From Pusillimonas sp. DMV24BSW_D (lineage in GTDB: Bacteria; Pseudomonadota; Gammaproteobacteria; Burkholderiales; Burkholderiaceae_B), in the NCBI RefSeq assembly GCF_011388195.1, contig NZ_CP049990.1, positions 1,736,001 to 1,800,000 of the forward strand: 64,000 nt of DNA, read 5' to 3'. The translations under genes were made by a program, and so were the position numbers. Position 1 is the stretch's first letter. Every line of letters begins with the position of its first letter. The notes beneath the pieces were generated by a model. That model worked only from the letters and a program-made list of their open reading frames with translations. It was not told the origin of the DNA and made no database searches. This document shows positions 52,574-61,930 of the stretch, in pieces.

Positions 52574-53579
52574 GGTGAGAAGCTCGAGTAAATTCAGTTT
52601 TCGCTGGGGACAAGGTTTTTTCTACCCGCAAGGCGTAGTGATGGTTATGGGTGCCGTAACCGCATTCCAATATCGGTACACCTCCAACGTGGGCAACAAT
52701 ATTTGGAAGCAAATCAAGCGGCAAAATGTCGTTTACTTTCATTCGGACCAATCCACCGACGGTGGTGTCGATGTGTCCGAATTCGGCAACCAGTTCAACT
52801 TCCGCACTGCGTACTTCGCCGGAAAGTTGCTGCATCCAGCGTTGGTCGGTGGATTCGAGTGTGGTGTCTTGAAGCGGTCGCGACAGCACGTCGCGAATCG
52901 GTTCGATCATGGAGTAGGGAATGCAGATGTTCAAGTGCCCGCCGGCTGCGCCAATTTCAATTTGGAACGAACAGACCACAACGATTTCATTGCCGCTCGT
53001 GATACTGGCGAACTTGGTGTACATTTCGGATCGAATGTATTCCAGTTCAAGCGGGTAAATACTTTCCCAGCACCCCTTGTAACAGTCAAGTGTCACGTTC
53101 ACCAGGCGGCTGATAATGCGTTGTTCGGTGGTTGTGAAATCCCGTCCTTCCACCCGAGTGTTGTAGCGGCCGTGACCGCCAAACATACTGTCGATGATGA
53201 GGAACACGAGATTGGGATCGAATGTGAATAGTGCGGTGCCTCTTAGCGGCTTCATGGCAATCATGTTCAGATTGCTTGGAACAGGCAAGTTGCGTTCGAA
53301 GTCGGAGTATTTTTGTATGCGAATTGCCGACACCGTGATGTCGGCGTTACGTCGCATGAAATTCAATAGCACGGCGCGCATGCGCCGGCCAAAGCGCTCG
53401 TGAATCAGCTCCAGCGTGTGCATGCGATGCCGCACCACCCGGTCGGGCGAGCTTAAGTCGTACGGACGAACGCCGGAATCGGCTGTACCCGATTTTTTGG
53501 ACGCATTGGCGTCCTCGCCGGTCATGTTGGCGATAATGGCATCGACTTCGTCTTGCGAGAGAAAGTTGGAGTACGACAT
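52566..53579 (-). CDS. fliM: Flagellar motor switch protein FliM
   Basis: A 337-residue C-ring protein. The N-terminal FLSQDEVDAIIANM is the peptide that binds phosphorylated CheY. The middle CheC-like domain shows RMRAVLLNFMRRNADITVSAIRIQKY and DSMFGGHGRY. The SpoA domain closes the protein. It starts one base after the end of fliL. Confidence 0.95.
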   Translation of the reverse strand: MSYSNFLSQDEVDAIIANMTGEDANASKKSGTADSGVRPYDLSSPDRVVRHRMHTLELIHERFGRRMRAVLLNFMRRNADITVSAIRIQKYSDFERNLPVPSNLNMIAMKPLRGTALFTFDPNLVFLIIDSMFGGHGRYNTRVEGRDFTTTEQRIISRLVNVTLDCYKGCWESIYPLELEYIRSEMYTKFASITSGNEIVVVCSFQIEIGAAGGHLNICIPYSMIEPIRDVLSRPLQDTTLESTDQRWMQQLSGEVRSAEVELVAEFGHIDTTVGGLVRMKVNDILPLDLLPNIVAHVGGVPILECGYGTHNHHYALRVEKTLSPAKTEFTRASHHD

Positions 53580-54041
53580 TTACTGGATCACAAAAGCGGT
53601 AAACAACACGCTGGAGAGTTTGGCTTTAGTGGGGTCGGGTTCGTAAGGTTCTTGTAAAGATGCCTGTATTTCCCGGGCCAGGGTTGCACGGCCGTCGTTT
53701 GTTTGCAGAAATGAAGGCGAGTAGCTTGAAAGTGCCGTGATGATGCGGTTACGTACTTCAGGCATATATTGTTCCAGATGCAGCTTCGATGCTTCATCGC
53801 CCGTTCGCAAGGTAATTTCCACGTATAGAATGCGATTCAGGCTATCGTTGTCACGCAACGTAACGGTAAAGGGCTCCAGCGGCAGGAAAATAGGTTTGAT
53901 GGGCGGAGCTGTTTCCAGCGTGTTTTGAGCTTGCGCTTCGGAAGCACCCAACACACCCGTTGCCGACAAGTAATAAAACGTGCTGCCCAAGGTAACGGCA
54001 ATAATGGCAACGACAAGTAAGCTAAGTTTCAGTAATTTCAT
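53580..54041 (-). CDS. fliL: Flagellar basal body protein FliL
   Basis: A 153-residue protein with one N-terminal helix and a periplasmic domain that surrounds the stator. MKLLKLSLLVVAIIAVTLGS and the YVEITLRTGDEASKLHLEQYMPEVRNRIITALSSY stretch are typical. The ATG at 54041 is favoured; a TTG 18 bases upstream is also open. Confidence 0.92.
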   Translation of the reverse strand: MKLLKLSLLVVAIIAVTLGSTFYYLSATGVLGASEAQAQNTLETAPPIKPIFLPLEPFTVTLRDNDSLNRILYVEITLRTGDEASKLHLEQYMPEVRNRIITALSSYSPSFLQTNDGRATLAREIQASLQEPYEPDPTKAKLSSVLFTAFVIQ

Positions 54042-54064
54042 TAATTTTCTACAACTCAAACAGA

Positions 54065-55510
54065 TTAGGCAAAGGTATCAACTTGCCCATTGTGAGAACG
54101 CTGGGCGGCAGTCTGGGGTTGGGCTGTTTCGTCAGTGGCATGAGCGTCACCGGATGACGAGGAATTTGTTGTGGTGTTCGACATTGCCGTGTGTTGGGGT
54201 CCTTGCCCTGGCTGATGTTGTTCGCCGACCGATGTTTGCCCTAACGAGATCCCGGCTTGCGCTAACTGCTCTTGCAATTGTGGAAGCGCCTGTTCCACAG
54301 CGTGACGCACTGCGGCATGAGGGGAAATGAACGAAGCCTGGGCGACGTTGTCCGACATGCTCAAGGAGATGCGAATCGGCCCCAAATCGGGTGGGTCCAG
54401 GCGTAATTCGATGGTTTGTAGCCCGTTCTTGAGGTGCTGCCCAAACGAACCGACCTGCTGGCTGAAGTCACGGCCCCATTGAGGGTGCCCCACGGGTGTT
54501 GACACCGTCGCCGACCCGAGCGAAAAAGCGCTGGTGTTCGGGCTTCCCATGAGGATGCCTGAAACGGCTTCAGAGCCGCCTGCTGTGCGGTCGGCGGTTA
54601 TGGCAGCGATATCGTTGTGGAGCCGACTTTGCAGTAATTGTTGCCCGCTCATGCGTCGCGCTTCGACAACACGGTCAAGGAATGCGGAGGTGTTTTCGGA
54701 CCGGTTAAAGGCAGCCTCGATTTGTTGGGGGTGGGTGCCGTCGAGCTTATGAGCGCTGACTCGGCCGCTCAGCAATTCAGTTTGAGCTGTATTGGCGCGC
54801 CCATTGGTTTTTACAATCGCTGCGCCGGCCTGATGTCCGACCGTTTGCGCGCTGAGCAGGCTCGCTTCCCGGTTGCTTGTGCCGTTAACCGCCGTGTTGC
54901 TAGTGGCTTCCTGCGTTTCGCCTAAGGCTGCGGGCCGATTTTTTACGGAATTCGTTGCCGATTTGTCGACAAGAATTTCATTGGCGGAAATATTTCTTTT
55001 TTCCGTTTTTTCCGTTACTGCAGGATTTGTTTCCGGCGCATGCTTCGGATCAGACGCAGCGGGTTGCCCTATCGCTTTTTCAACGGTGGGAGGGGGCAGT
55101 CCGTGGATCAATGACTCAAGCGAGGCCTTCGTTTGGGCGGAGGCGGCAAGTTGCTTTTCCTCGTTGCCGTGCAGTCTGTCATCCTCAGCCTGTTTGTCGC
55201 TGTTTGTTGTGTTGGATACGGTTTTCTCTGCCGATGCTTCGCTTTGCGCCGATCGATCGGCCTCTTGCTCTGTGTTCTTGTTTGCGTGCGAATGGCGCTC
55301 GCTAACGGCTTGATCGTTAGCAGTTTCGGGTTTCGATTCCGTTGGGCGGGCGGTATTAGACGGCTTTTCGTTCTGCGCAACCGCCTTTTTCTGTTGTTCC
55401 AGAGCGCTTGAGAAAGAAGGGCCACTGTCGTTCGTTGAAGCTTGAGGCGATGCGCTTCTTTCAGGACGGGCCAGTACGTTCAGCGCGGAAACCGGTGTAG
55501 GTGCGTTCAT
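54065..55510 (-). CDS. fliK: Hook-length control protein FliK
   Basis: A 481-residue exported ruler. Most of it is unstructured and rich in Ala, Ser, Thr, Gln and Glu. The last 130 residues are the conserved domain (LKNGLQTIELRLDPPDLGPIRISLSMSDNVAQASFIS; HAVEQALPQLQEQLAQAGISL), which acts on FlhB to switch export. A second FliK-like protein is encoded at 61899-63275. Confidence 0.9.
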   Translation of the reverse strand: MNAPTPVSALNVLARPERSASPQASTNDSGPSFSSALEQQKKAVAQNEKPSNTARPTESKPETANDQAVSERHSHANKNTEQEADRSAQSEASAEKTVSNTTNSDKQAEDDRLHGNEEKQLAASAQTKASLESLIHGLPPPTVEKAIGQPAASDPKHAPETNPAVTEKTEKRNISANEILVDKSATNSVKNRPAALGETQEATSNTAVNGTSNREASLLSAQTVGHQAGAAIVKTNGRANTAQTELLSGRVSAHKLDGTHPQQIEAAFNRSENTSAFLDRVVEARRMSGQQLLQSRLHNDIAAITADRTAGGSEAVSGILMGSPNTSAFSLGSATVSTPVGHPQWGRDFSQQVGSFGQHLKNGLQTIELRLDPPDLGPIRISLSMSDNVAQASFISPHAAVRHAVEQALPQLQEQLAQAGISLGQTSVGEQHQPGQGPQHTAMSNTTTNSSSSGDAHATDETAQPQTAAQRSHNGQVDTFA

Positions 55511-55525
55511 GCTGTGAGTGCTCCG

Positions 55526-55975
55526 TTAATGACTGTGGTGCGCGCGGCGAAAAAGGTTCATTGACAATTCATCGTTCGTGCGTTGCTCAATTCGATTCTC
55601 GCGTTGGGCGGCCTGCCGTTCCTGGCGATTTAACAAGGTTTCATAGGACGACAGTTGTCGCTTTTGGTCGACCCACTCTTTCTTGCGTAGCTCGACGTTA
55701 GCGTCAATTTGCGCCACGACTTTATTTTGCTGCGAAATAGCGTCGTCCAAAGTGGCGATAAACTGCCTAAAATTGTGATAATTCGCCGCTGACAAGCCGG
55801 TGGTCATCGCTTGTTGAAGACGCTGGGCGTAATCTTGTCGGTAGGTATGCAATGTTTCAAGCTGCTCATGCGCGCTCTGACGGCTGGATGTCAGGCTTTG
55901 TAGCTGTTTTGCAACGTCATTGGTTTTATCTTTGGTGAGGTCGATCAGGGTTGTTAATGCGGAACTCTTAGCCAT
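55526..55975 (-). CDS. fliJ: Flagellar export ATPase stalk FliJ
   Basis: A 149-residue coiled-coil protein ([48 protein letters not shown]) that sits in the FliI hexamer. The end is rich in Arg and Gln. It overlaps fliI by eight bases. Confidence 0.9.
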   Translation of the reverse strand: MAKSSALTTLIDLTKDKTNDVAKQLQSLTSSRQSAHEQLETLHTYRQDYAQRLQQAMTTGLSAANYHNFRQFIATLDDAISQQNKVVAQIDANVELRKKEWVDQKRQLSSYETLLNRQERQAAQRENRIEQRTNDELSMNLFRRAHHSH

Positions 55976-57428
55976 TTAGTCCTCCTGAGTTTTTTTGCCC
56001 CATCAACGCCGCGAGATCATGGCAGGCGGCGTCATAGTCGACACGCTCTTGTATCCCCTGTTGAAGAAAAGCTTCAAGCCAGGGATATTTGTGAATCGCT
56101 TCATCAATTTTCGGATCGCTTCCCGCTTTGTAGGCACCCACCGCCAGCAAGTCGCGGTTGCGTTGGTAGCGGGAAAGCATTTGCTTGAACTGGTGCACCA
56201 TGGTGATGCGCTCTCCGGGTACGATGCCCGCCATGACCCTTGAAATCGACGCTTCAATGTCAATGGCGGGGTAGTGGCCGGCTTCGGCAAGTTGGCGTGA
56301 AAGCACGACGTGACCGTCGAGGATGGCCCTTGCCGAATCGGCGATTGGGTCCTGCTGGTCGTCGGCTTCGGTAAGCACTGTGTAGAACGCGGTAATGGAA
56401 CCGGCGGGTTTGCCATTCACCGGGGCGCCGTTTCCCGCACGTTCCACCAACGCAGGTAATTTGGCAAAAACGGAAGGGGGGTAGCCTTTTGTGGCGGGCG
56501 GCTCACCAATCGCCAGTGCAATTTCCCGTTGCGCCATGGCGTAACGTGTCAGGGAGTCCATAATCAACAGAACGTTTTTCCCGTCATCGCGAAAATGTTC
56601 CGCGAGTCGAGTGGCGTAAACGGCGCCCTGAATGCGTAGAAGGGGTGAGACGTCGGCTGGTGCGGCAACGACTACAGACCGCTGCAAACCGTCAGGTCCA
56701 AGGTTGTGTTCAATGAATTCCTGTACTTCACGACCCCTTTCGCCGATTAACCCCACGACAATGACATCGGCTTTTGTGTAGCGTGCCATCATGCCAAGCA
56801 ATACGCTTTTACCCACGCCGGATCCGGCAAACAAGCCCATGCGTTGGCCGCGACCCACGGTGAGCAGACCATTGATCGCCCGCACACCGACGTCGAGGAC
56901 GGATCGGATGGGCGCGCGTTCTAGCGGATTGAGCGCGACGGCGCTGAGCGGGGCTTGCGCAACATTTTTTAACGGCCCCAGATTATCGAGTGGCCGACCG
57001 GCGCCATCAAGGACACGCCCCAGTAAAGCGTCCCCAACCGGCAAATGACGCGCTTGAGTCGTAATGGCTGAAGGGCGTTGGTTTCCCCGTTTTTGAGTGT
57101 TGGGGGTGTTTAAAACAGCCGTTTCGGCGGGCATGACGCGTGCGCCCGGAGGCAGGCCCGATATATCGCTTTGCGGCATGAGAAACAGCGTGTTGCCATG
57201 AAAACCCACCACTTCCGCTTCCGCCCATTGATTGTGGCGGGCGGAAATTTCTACGCGGCATGCGGCGCCCACGGCCAGACGCAATCCGGTGGCTTCTAGA
57301 ATTAAGCCGGTGGCACGGGTGACGCGACCATAGGCATTCCAGGACTCAGTGGTACTGACCAGGTTCGAGGCCGTTTCAAGCCGGTCGAACCAGTGTTGGG
57401 CGGTGGAGGGTAGTGCAGGCTCGCCCAT
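55968..57428 (-). CDS. fliI: Flagellar export ATPase FliI
   Basis: A 486-residue F1-like ATPase of the export apparatus. Walker A is [11 protein letters not shown]; the [22 protein letters not shown] and [35 protein letters not shown] segments are standard. The ATG at 57428 is chosen because GGAGGAAAG lies right upstream and the start overlaps the stop of fliH (ATGA); the open frame extends further but is not needed. Confidence 0.95.
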   Translation of the reverse strand: MGEPALPSTAQHWFDRLETASNLVSTTESWNAYGRVTRATGLILEATGLRLAVGAACRVEISARHNQWAEAEVVGFHGNTLFLMPQSDISGLPPGARVMPAETAVLNTPNTQKRGNQRPSAITTQARHLPVGDALLGRVLDGAGRPLDNLGPLKNVAQAPLSAVALNPLERAPIRSVLDVGVRAINGLLTVGRGQRMGLFAGSGVGKSVLLGMMARYTKADVIVVGLIGERGREVQEFIEHNLGPDGLQRSVVVAAPADVSPLLRIQGAVYATRLAEHFRDDGKNVLLIMDSLTRYAMAQREIALAIGEPPATKGYPPSVFAKLPALVERAGNGAPVNGKPAGSITAFYTVLTEADDQQDPIADSARAILDGHVVLSRQLAEAGHYPAIDIEASISRVMAGIVPGERITMVHQFKQMLSRYQRNRDLLAVGAYKAGSDPKIDEAIHKYPWLEAFLQQGIQERVDYDAACHDLAALMGQKNSGGLNG

Positions 57429-58276
57429 CAGCTTTCCTCCAGCCATTGTGTGTTTTCCCGCAATAGCCCAGCCACGCGGCTCCAGCGTGTTTGCAAGGTG
57501 GCATCGATGCTGCCTAAAGACGTTTCGGCCATACAACCGCCGGGCTCAATGGTTGCGTCACTTAATAGTTGCCATTTTTGAAGTCTAGGGTCGTCTTTAA
57601 GGTGACGGCGCACAATAGCGATATCGTCGGGATGCATGCGGATGCATAAAAAGCCTTGCTCCGATGTTTCTGTAAGAAGAATGTCTTGTACAGTTTCAAT
57701 AATGTATTCGGGTCGAGCCGCAAGTGCGGTACGAATAACCTGACGCGCAATGTCCAAAGCCAGTGTTACCAAAGCATCGCTGACTTGTTGATCAATCCGG
57801 CTGAGTGATTCGCCCAGATTGTCGGCAAGCATCTTCATTTTCAGGGCCTCTTCGCCCGACAAGGTTTGACCCTCGCGCAGACCGTTTTCGTAACCCTCTT
57901 TATGGCCATCCTGATATCCCTCATCGTGACCCGCTTTAAAGCCTTCCGCGTGGCCCGCTGCGCGACCTTCTTTCAAGCCTTGTTGTTTGCCCTGTTCAAA
58001 ACCTTTTCGAGTGGCCTCTTCGCGCGCGTTCAGGCTGATACGTTCAAGCTCCTGAAGTACGTCTTGGGGTATGTCCGATTCGGCGGGCGCGTTCGCACGC
58101 AGCGCGGCGCGGTTGAGCTTCTCAGGAGAAAACTGGCGCGCCCGCCCAGGTTCTTTCAGATCGTTCTCGTTAACCGGTTGAGCAACGCGACTGCTTGCCT
58201 GACTGCTTAGTTCATGCAGTTCCAGGCGCCGCCAGGCCATAGGTGAGTTCGAGTTGGACGCGTTTGGGTTAGACAT
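57428..58276 (-). CDS. fliH: Flagellar export regulator FliH
   Basis: A 282-residue regulator of FliI. It carries a run of GxxxG repeats ([17 protein letters not shown], then [17 protein letters not shown]), the helix-packing repeats typical of FliH. The C-terminal domain has the [16 protein letters not shown] segment that binds FliI. I take the ATG at 58276; ATGs at 58285 and 58291 are in frame. It overlaps fliG by eight bases. Confidence 0.92.
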   Translation of the reverse strand: MSNPNASNSNSPMAWRRLELHELSSQASSRVAQPVNENDLKEPGRARQFSPEKLNRAALRANAPAESDIPQDVLQELERISLNAREEATRKGFEQGKQQGLKEGRAAGHAEGFKAGHDEGYQDGHKEGYENGLREGQTLSGEEALKMKMLADNLGESLSRIDQQVSDALVTLALDIARQVIRTALAARPEYIIETVQDILLTETSEQGFLCIRMHPDDIAIVRRHLKDDPRLQKWQLLSDATIEPGGCMAETSLGSIDATLQTRWSRVAGLLRENTQWLEES

Positions 58277-59270
58277 ATTCGTCATTTCCAAGTCGGGTCA
58301 GGCTAATTTGGCCTGACTCTGCCAGTCGCCGTGCAACACCCAGAATATTTTTCTGTTCTTCTTCGACCTTGGACATTCGCACAGGGCCTTGGGCCTCCAG
58401 GTCGTCACGCAACATCTCTGCGGCGCGGTTCGACATATTGCCGAGGAATTTGGCGCGCAGTTCTTCAGGCGCGCCTTTGAGTGCGATTGTGAGGCCGTCG
58501 GTGTTGATTTCCTTGAGAATGAGTTGAATGGCTGAGTTTTCGATATCGACAAGGTTGTCGAATACAAACATTTCCTCTGAAATGCGCTGGGCAAGATCTG
58601 CGTCGAGCTGTTGCAGATTGCTCATCACCAATTCCTCTTCCGAGGAGCTCATGAAATTCAGAATTTCGGCGGCTGTGCGAACACCGCCCAGTTTGCTGCG
58701 TTTGGCGCCCTGACCGGACAGCAGGTTATTCAGCACGTCGGTTAGCTCAGACAGAGCAGTAGGTTGTACCCCGCCAAAGGTGGCAATACGCAGCATGACA
58801 TCGTTGCGCAAACGCTCAGGCAAGAGCTCAAGTACCGCAGAAGCGCGGTCTCGCTCCAGGTGTACCAAAATGGTGGCGATAATTTGGGGGTGTTCGTCGG
58901 CAATGAGCTCTGCAACACTGTTTGCATCAAGCCAATTCAGTGCATCAATACCTCCTGCACCGGCTTCGGCATCAAGAATGTCTTCGATGAGCCCGGCGGC
59001 ACGGTCATTGCCCAATGCCTTGGTCAATACCGAGCGGATGTAGTCTTCCGAGCCGATCGAAACCGCCATGAACTGGTCAGCCTCTTGGCGAAACTCCGAA
59101 ATAACCTGATCTACATCTTTGCGGGTGAATTGCTTAAGGTTCGCCATGGCACCGCTGATCCGTTGGATCTCGGGCGCTGAAAGATGTTTGAAGACCTCGG
59201 CTGCTACGTCCTCGCCCAGGGACATCAACAAAACGGCGCAGCGCTCCATGTCATTTTCAAGGTTTGCCAT
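58269..59270 (-). CDS. fliG: Flagellar motor switch protein FliG
   Basis: A 333-residue rotor protein that receives torque from MotA. ERCAVLLMSLGEDVAAEVFKHLS starts it; EHPQIIATILVHLERDRASAVL is the middle EHPQ motif; the charged C-terminal helix includes LKGAPEELRAKFLGNMSNRAAEMLRDDLEAQGPV. It overlaps fliF by 14 bases. Confidence 0.95.
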   Translation of the reverse strand: MANLENDMERCAVLLMSLGEDVAAEVFKHLSAPEIQRISGAMANLKQFTRKDVDQVISEFRQEADQFMAVSIGSEDYIRSVLTKALGNDRAAGLIEDILDAEAGAGGIDALNWLDANSVAELIADEHPQIIATILVHLERDRASAVLELLPERLRNDVMLRIATFGGVQPTALSELTDVLNNLLSGQGAKRSKLGGVRTAAEILNFMSSSEEELVMSNLQQLDADLAQRISEEMFVFDNLVDIENSAIQLILKEINTDGLTIALKGAPEELRAKFLGNMSNRAAEMLRDDLEAQGPVRMSKVEEEQKNILGVARRLAESGQISLTRLGNDEYV

Positions 59271-60939
59271 TTTTATCCATCCATGCTCTTAGTACCATTG
59301 CAACCGCACGAGGGTCTTTCTCGGCCAGTTCGCGGGCGGATTTCAAGTTTTCTTCGTAACGGGAAATATCCGAAGCGCGCCGCATTTCGTCGGCCTCAGT
59401 GCTGCGTCGTAGCGCACTGGCTGCTGAAGAGTCCGGCTCGGCCGGTTCGGTTGCGACACGAGATTGACCCAGGCTCTGAATCAGCGGTCGCAACACTTTG
59501 CGCCACACAATAAATACGGCCAGAGCAATCAACAGGTACTCAAGTGCCTCGAGTGCAAGGTCGTGGTAGTGCGGGTTTTTCCAAACCGGAATTTCCGGCT
59601 GTTGATTTTCCGAAAACGGACTGTTGATGACGGTGACAGTGTCTCCGCGTTCTTGCGAATAGCCCATCGCATCGCGCACAATTTGCTCGATGTTTGCCAA
59701 CGTGGCCTCGGGTAGGGGCTCGTATTCTCCTTCCTGGTTAAGCCGATGGTTCAGCACGACCGCGACAGACAGGCGACGAAGTGAGCCTGCAGGGCCCTTG
59801 ACGTGGCTGATCGTACGGTCAACTTCGTAGTTGACGGTAGAGTCGCGCTGAATCGACGCCGGCCCTTCAGGTGCGTTGTTGTTCGCGTTGCCGTTTTGGT
59901 TGTTGTTGGCGTTGTCGGCTTCGTTGTTTTGCGCGGCTGCGTCGTCCGGGGCCGCAGGCGGTTCAACGATCGGCGCTTGCGCGTTGACTGGTGGCTGGTT
60001 GGTTAACGCGCCCGGTACACCGGCCGGCGGCAGAACATCGTATTGGTCCGACGAACTGATTTGTTTGCTGCGAACCGCCGCTTCACCGGGTGTTTGGTTC
60101 GGGCGATAGACTTCGGAAGTTTGTTCGCGTACTGAAAAGTCGAAGTCGGCGCTGGCCTGGGCCCGTACATTGCCCGCCCCGACGAGCGGAGTGAGTAGAT
60201 TCATAATGCGCTCTACTGTGCGCTGTTCGACGTCATTAATAAGGGATCGGCGACTATTCTGCAGACCCGCTTCTCCGGACGGTTGAGTTAACAAGCGGCC
60301 GGTTTGATCGACTACCGATACTTTTTCAGGCGATAGCTTTGGGATGCTTGCGGAAACCAGCCAGGTTATTGCTGAAACCTGGGCTTCGCTAAGCGTTCGC
60401 CCTGGATATAGCGTAATCAGAACGGACGCCGTGGGGTCTTGCCGTTGACGCACAAACAGCGATTCACGCGGTATGGCAAGGTGAACGCGGGCGTTTTTTA
60501 CACTGTGTACTGCTTCGACCGAGCTGGCAAGTTCGCCCTCAAGAGCACGTTGATAGGTGACTTGCTCGGTAAACTGGCTGGCCCCGAACTGGGTATTATC
60601 GAGGAGCTCGAAGCCCACCTCACCACTTTGGGGTAAACCTTGTTCCGCAAGTTGCAGACGCGTGGCGTGAACTTGATCGGCGGGGACAAGAATAGCAGTT
60701 CCGTTGTTGGAAATACGGTACGGCACATTCATTTGGCTTAAGGCGGCAACAATCGCCCCACCATCGCGGTCTTCCAGGTTTGAAAACAAAACCTTGTAGT
60801 CGGCCGGTCGAGCCCAGAGTGCAATAACAACAATTAAGGCCAGGATGCCCGACGCAATACCAATAAGAACCGGCTTGGGAAGCTGGCCCAATTTTGCAGC
60901 GGCGGGGAAACGAGCCAGCAAAGCGGACGCCTGGCTCAT
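59257..60939 (-). CDS. fliF: Flagellar MS-ring protein FliF
   Basis: A 560-residue ring protein with two helices (near residues 25-45 and 455-475). GGAIVAALSQMNVPYRISNNGTAILVPADQVHATRLQLAEQGLP and GSGEVGFELLD-like segments are typical. A low-complexity Asn-rich stretch lies near residue 345 in the periplasmic loop. The C-terminal end binds FliG. It is the first gene of the minus-strand run and is divergent from fliE across 336 bases. Confidence 0.94.
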   Translation of the reverse strand: MSQASALLARFPAAAKLGQLPKPVLIGIASGILALIVVIALWARPADYKVLFSNLEDRDGGAIVAALSQMNVPYRISNNGTAILVPADQVHATRLQLAEQGLPQSGEVGFELLDNTQFGASQFTEQVTYQRALEGELASSVEAVHSVKNARVHLAIPRESLFVRQRQDPTASVLITLYPGRTLSEAQVSAITWLVSASIPKLSPEKVSVVDQTGRLLTQPSGEAGLQNSRRSLINDVEQRTVERIMNLLTPLVGAGNVRAQASADFDFSVREQTSEVYRPNQTPGEAAVRSKQISSSDQYDVLPPAGVPGALTNQPPVNAQAPIVEPPAAPDDAAAQNNEADNANNNQNGNANNNAPEGPASIQRDSTVNYEVDRTISHVKGPAGSLRRLSVAVVLNHRLNQEGEYEPLPEATLANIEQIVRDAMGYSQERGDTVTVINSPFSENQQPEIPVWKNPHYHDLALEALEYLLIALAVFIVWRKVLRPLIQSLGQSRVATEPAEPDSSAASALRRSTEADEMRRASDISRYEENLKSARELAEKDPRAVAMVLRAWMDKNGKP

Positions 60940-61073
60940 CGATCACCTCGGGCTTGCAGAGCGACTGAGCTGGGCAAACGGATTGGCTGGGTGAAAGACA
61001 AAGTACGCATTCGATACAACGTTAATAATCGGAGACTGGATTATTGCGTGTATCGATCTTCGACCAAGCTTAG

Positions 61074-61099
61074 AAAAGCACCACTTTTGGGTGCTTTTT
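61074..61099. terminator. Terminator-like hairpin between fliF and fliE
   Basis: AAAAGCACC and GGTGCTTTT form a nine-pair stem around ACTTTTG, with T tracts on both strands. There is no gene ending here, as both flanking genes start. It could end a small RNA or form a 5' hairpin on the fliF transcript. Confidence 0.55.
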
Positions 61100-61103
61100 C
61101 CGG

Positions 61104-61130
61104 TTAACGGCTTCGTGACGGGAGAGTTTA
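61104..61130 (-). promoter_or_regulatory. Sigma-28-type promoter toward fliF
   Basis: On the minus strand it reads TAAA, 15 bases, GCCGTTAA, a near-perfect sigma-28 match with exact spacing. The expected start point falls at the edge of the hairpin at 61074-61099. It would give the fliF operon a second, late promoter. Confidence 0.65.
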
Positions 61131-61182
61131 GTGTGGTATTAGAAGCGCGGTGTGGAATGACTGTGATGGTTTTATTGATGAA

Positions 61183-61203
61183 AAACGGCCATTTTTGCCG
61201 TTT
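61183..61203. repeat. AAACGGC/GCCGTTT inverted repeat before fliE
   Basis: Seven-base perfect arms around CATTTTT, about 70 bases before fliE. It may be an operator or a hairpin in the leader. It does not match the FlhDC box well enough to name it. Confidence 0.35.
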
Positions 61204-61275
61204 GTTAACTGCCTTTGAAAGCTTATGGCGGCGTTATAGTAAACGCGTCATCTTGACGTTTATATGGAAAGCTTC

Positions 61276-61608
61276 ATGAGTGTTTCACAGCTGTCTGCCA
61301 TTGAGGATGTGCTTGCCCAGATGCGATCGGTTGCCGACGCAGCGTCGGGGTTCGAGCGAAAAGCGGCCGGGCCGGTTGCCGAGCCCGGGGGATTTGCCGC
61401 AGAGTTGCAGCGATCTTTGCATAAAGTATCCGATATGCAAACGCAAGCTACTTCACAAGCCAAAGCTTTTCAGCTTGGGGCGCCCGACATTTCGCTGAAC
61501 GACGTGATGATCGACATGCAAAAGGCCAGTGTTGCATTTCAGGCAACCGTACAGGTTCGAAACCGCTTGGTAGCGGCCTACCAGGAAATTGCGAGCATGC
61601 CGGTTTAA
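61276..61608 (+). CDS. fliE: Flagellar MS-ring/rod junction protein FliE
   Basis: A 110-residue protein joining the MS ring and rod. FAAELQRSLHKVSDMQTQATSQAKAF and SLNDVMIDMQKASVAFQATVQVRNRLVAAYQEIASMPV are the family hallmarks. The ATG at 61276 is preferred because GGAAAG lies upstream; an ATG 12 bases earlier is in frame but without a site. Confidence 0.93.
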   Translation: MSVSQLSAIEDVLAQMRSVADAASGFERKAAGPVAEPGGFAAELQRSLHKVSDMQTQATSQAKAFQLGAPDISLNDVMIDMQKASVAFQATVQVRNRLVAAYQEIASMPV

Positions 61609-61627
61609 ATACGCACGCAGCGTGTTG

Positions 61628-61930
61628 TTATGCTTCGCCGGTAAACTCGCCGTCTCGTGATTCAAGCGCGTAAAGCCAGGCAAGCAGTTCTGCAACGGCC
61701 TGATAGAGTTCAGGCGGAATATGTTGATCGAGATCCACTTGCATTAGCAGGCCAACCAGTTCGGGTGATTCATGTACATACAGCCCGTGTTCTTGTGCTG
61801 TTTTGATGATGTTTTCCGCCAAAGAGCCGTACCCCTTGGCGACTACTTTTGGGGCACTGTCTTTTTTATCGTAGGTAATGGCAACAGCTGAACTGCGCTT
61901 ACCTTGAATGGGTAGAGTCGGCCTGTTCAC
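61628..61930 (-). CDS. FlhB C-terminal-domain paralogue (FlhX-like)
   Basis: A 100-residue soluble protein equal to the part of FlhB after the cleavage site: AVAITYDKKDSAPKVVAKGYGSLAENIIKTAQEHGLYVHESPELVGLLM and IPPELYQAVAELLAWLYALES. It has no helices and no NPTH. Such proteins (FhlB/FlhX) can stand in for the cleaved FlhB fragment in export switching. It overlaps the fliK2 gene by 32 bases, so the two act as a pair. Confidence 0.85.
   Translation of the reverse strand: MNRPTLPIQGKRSSAVAITYDKKDSAPKVVAKGYGSLAENIIKTAQEHGLYVHESPELVGLLMQVDLDQHIPPELYQAVAELLAWLYALESRDGEFTGEA

Larger units (their letters stand above)
60940..61275. promoter_or_regulatory. fliF/fliE divergent control region
   Basis: This 336-base gap has no gene. 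It contains a sigma-28-type promoter pointing to fliF, a strong GCACC/GGTGC hairpin with A and T tracts, and a second AAACGGC/GCCGTTT dyad nearer fliE. These are listed separately. No clear promoter for fliE could be fixed. Confidence 0.6.

Noticed and set aside
52572-53231. 219-codon plus-strand frame opposite fliM
   Set aside because: Antisense shadow; fliM is complete on the minus strand with its CheY-binding peptide.
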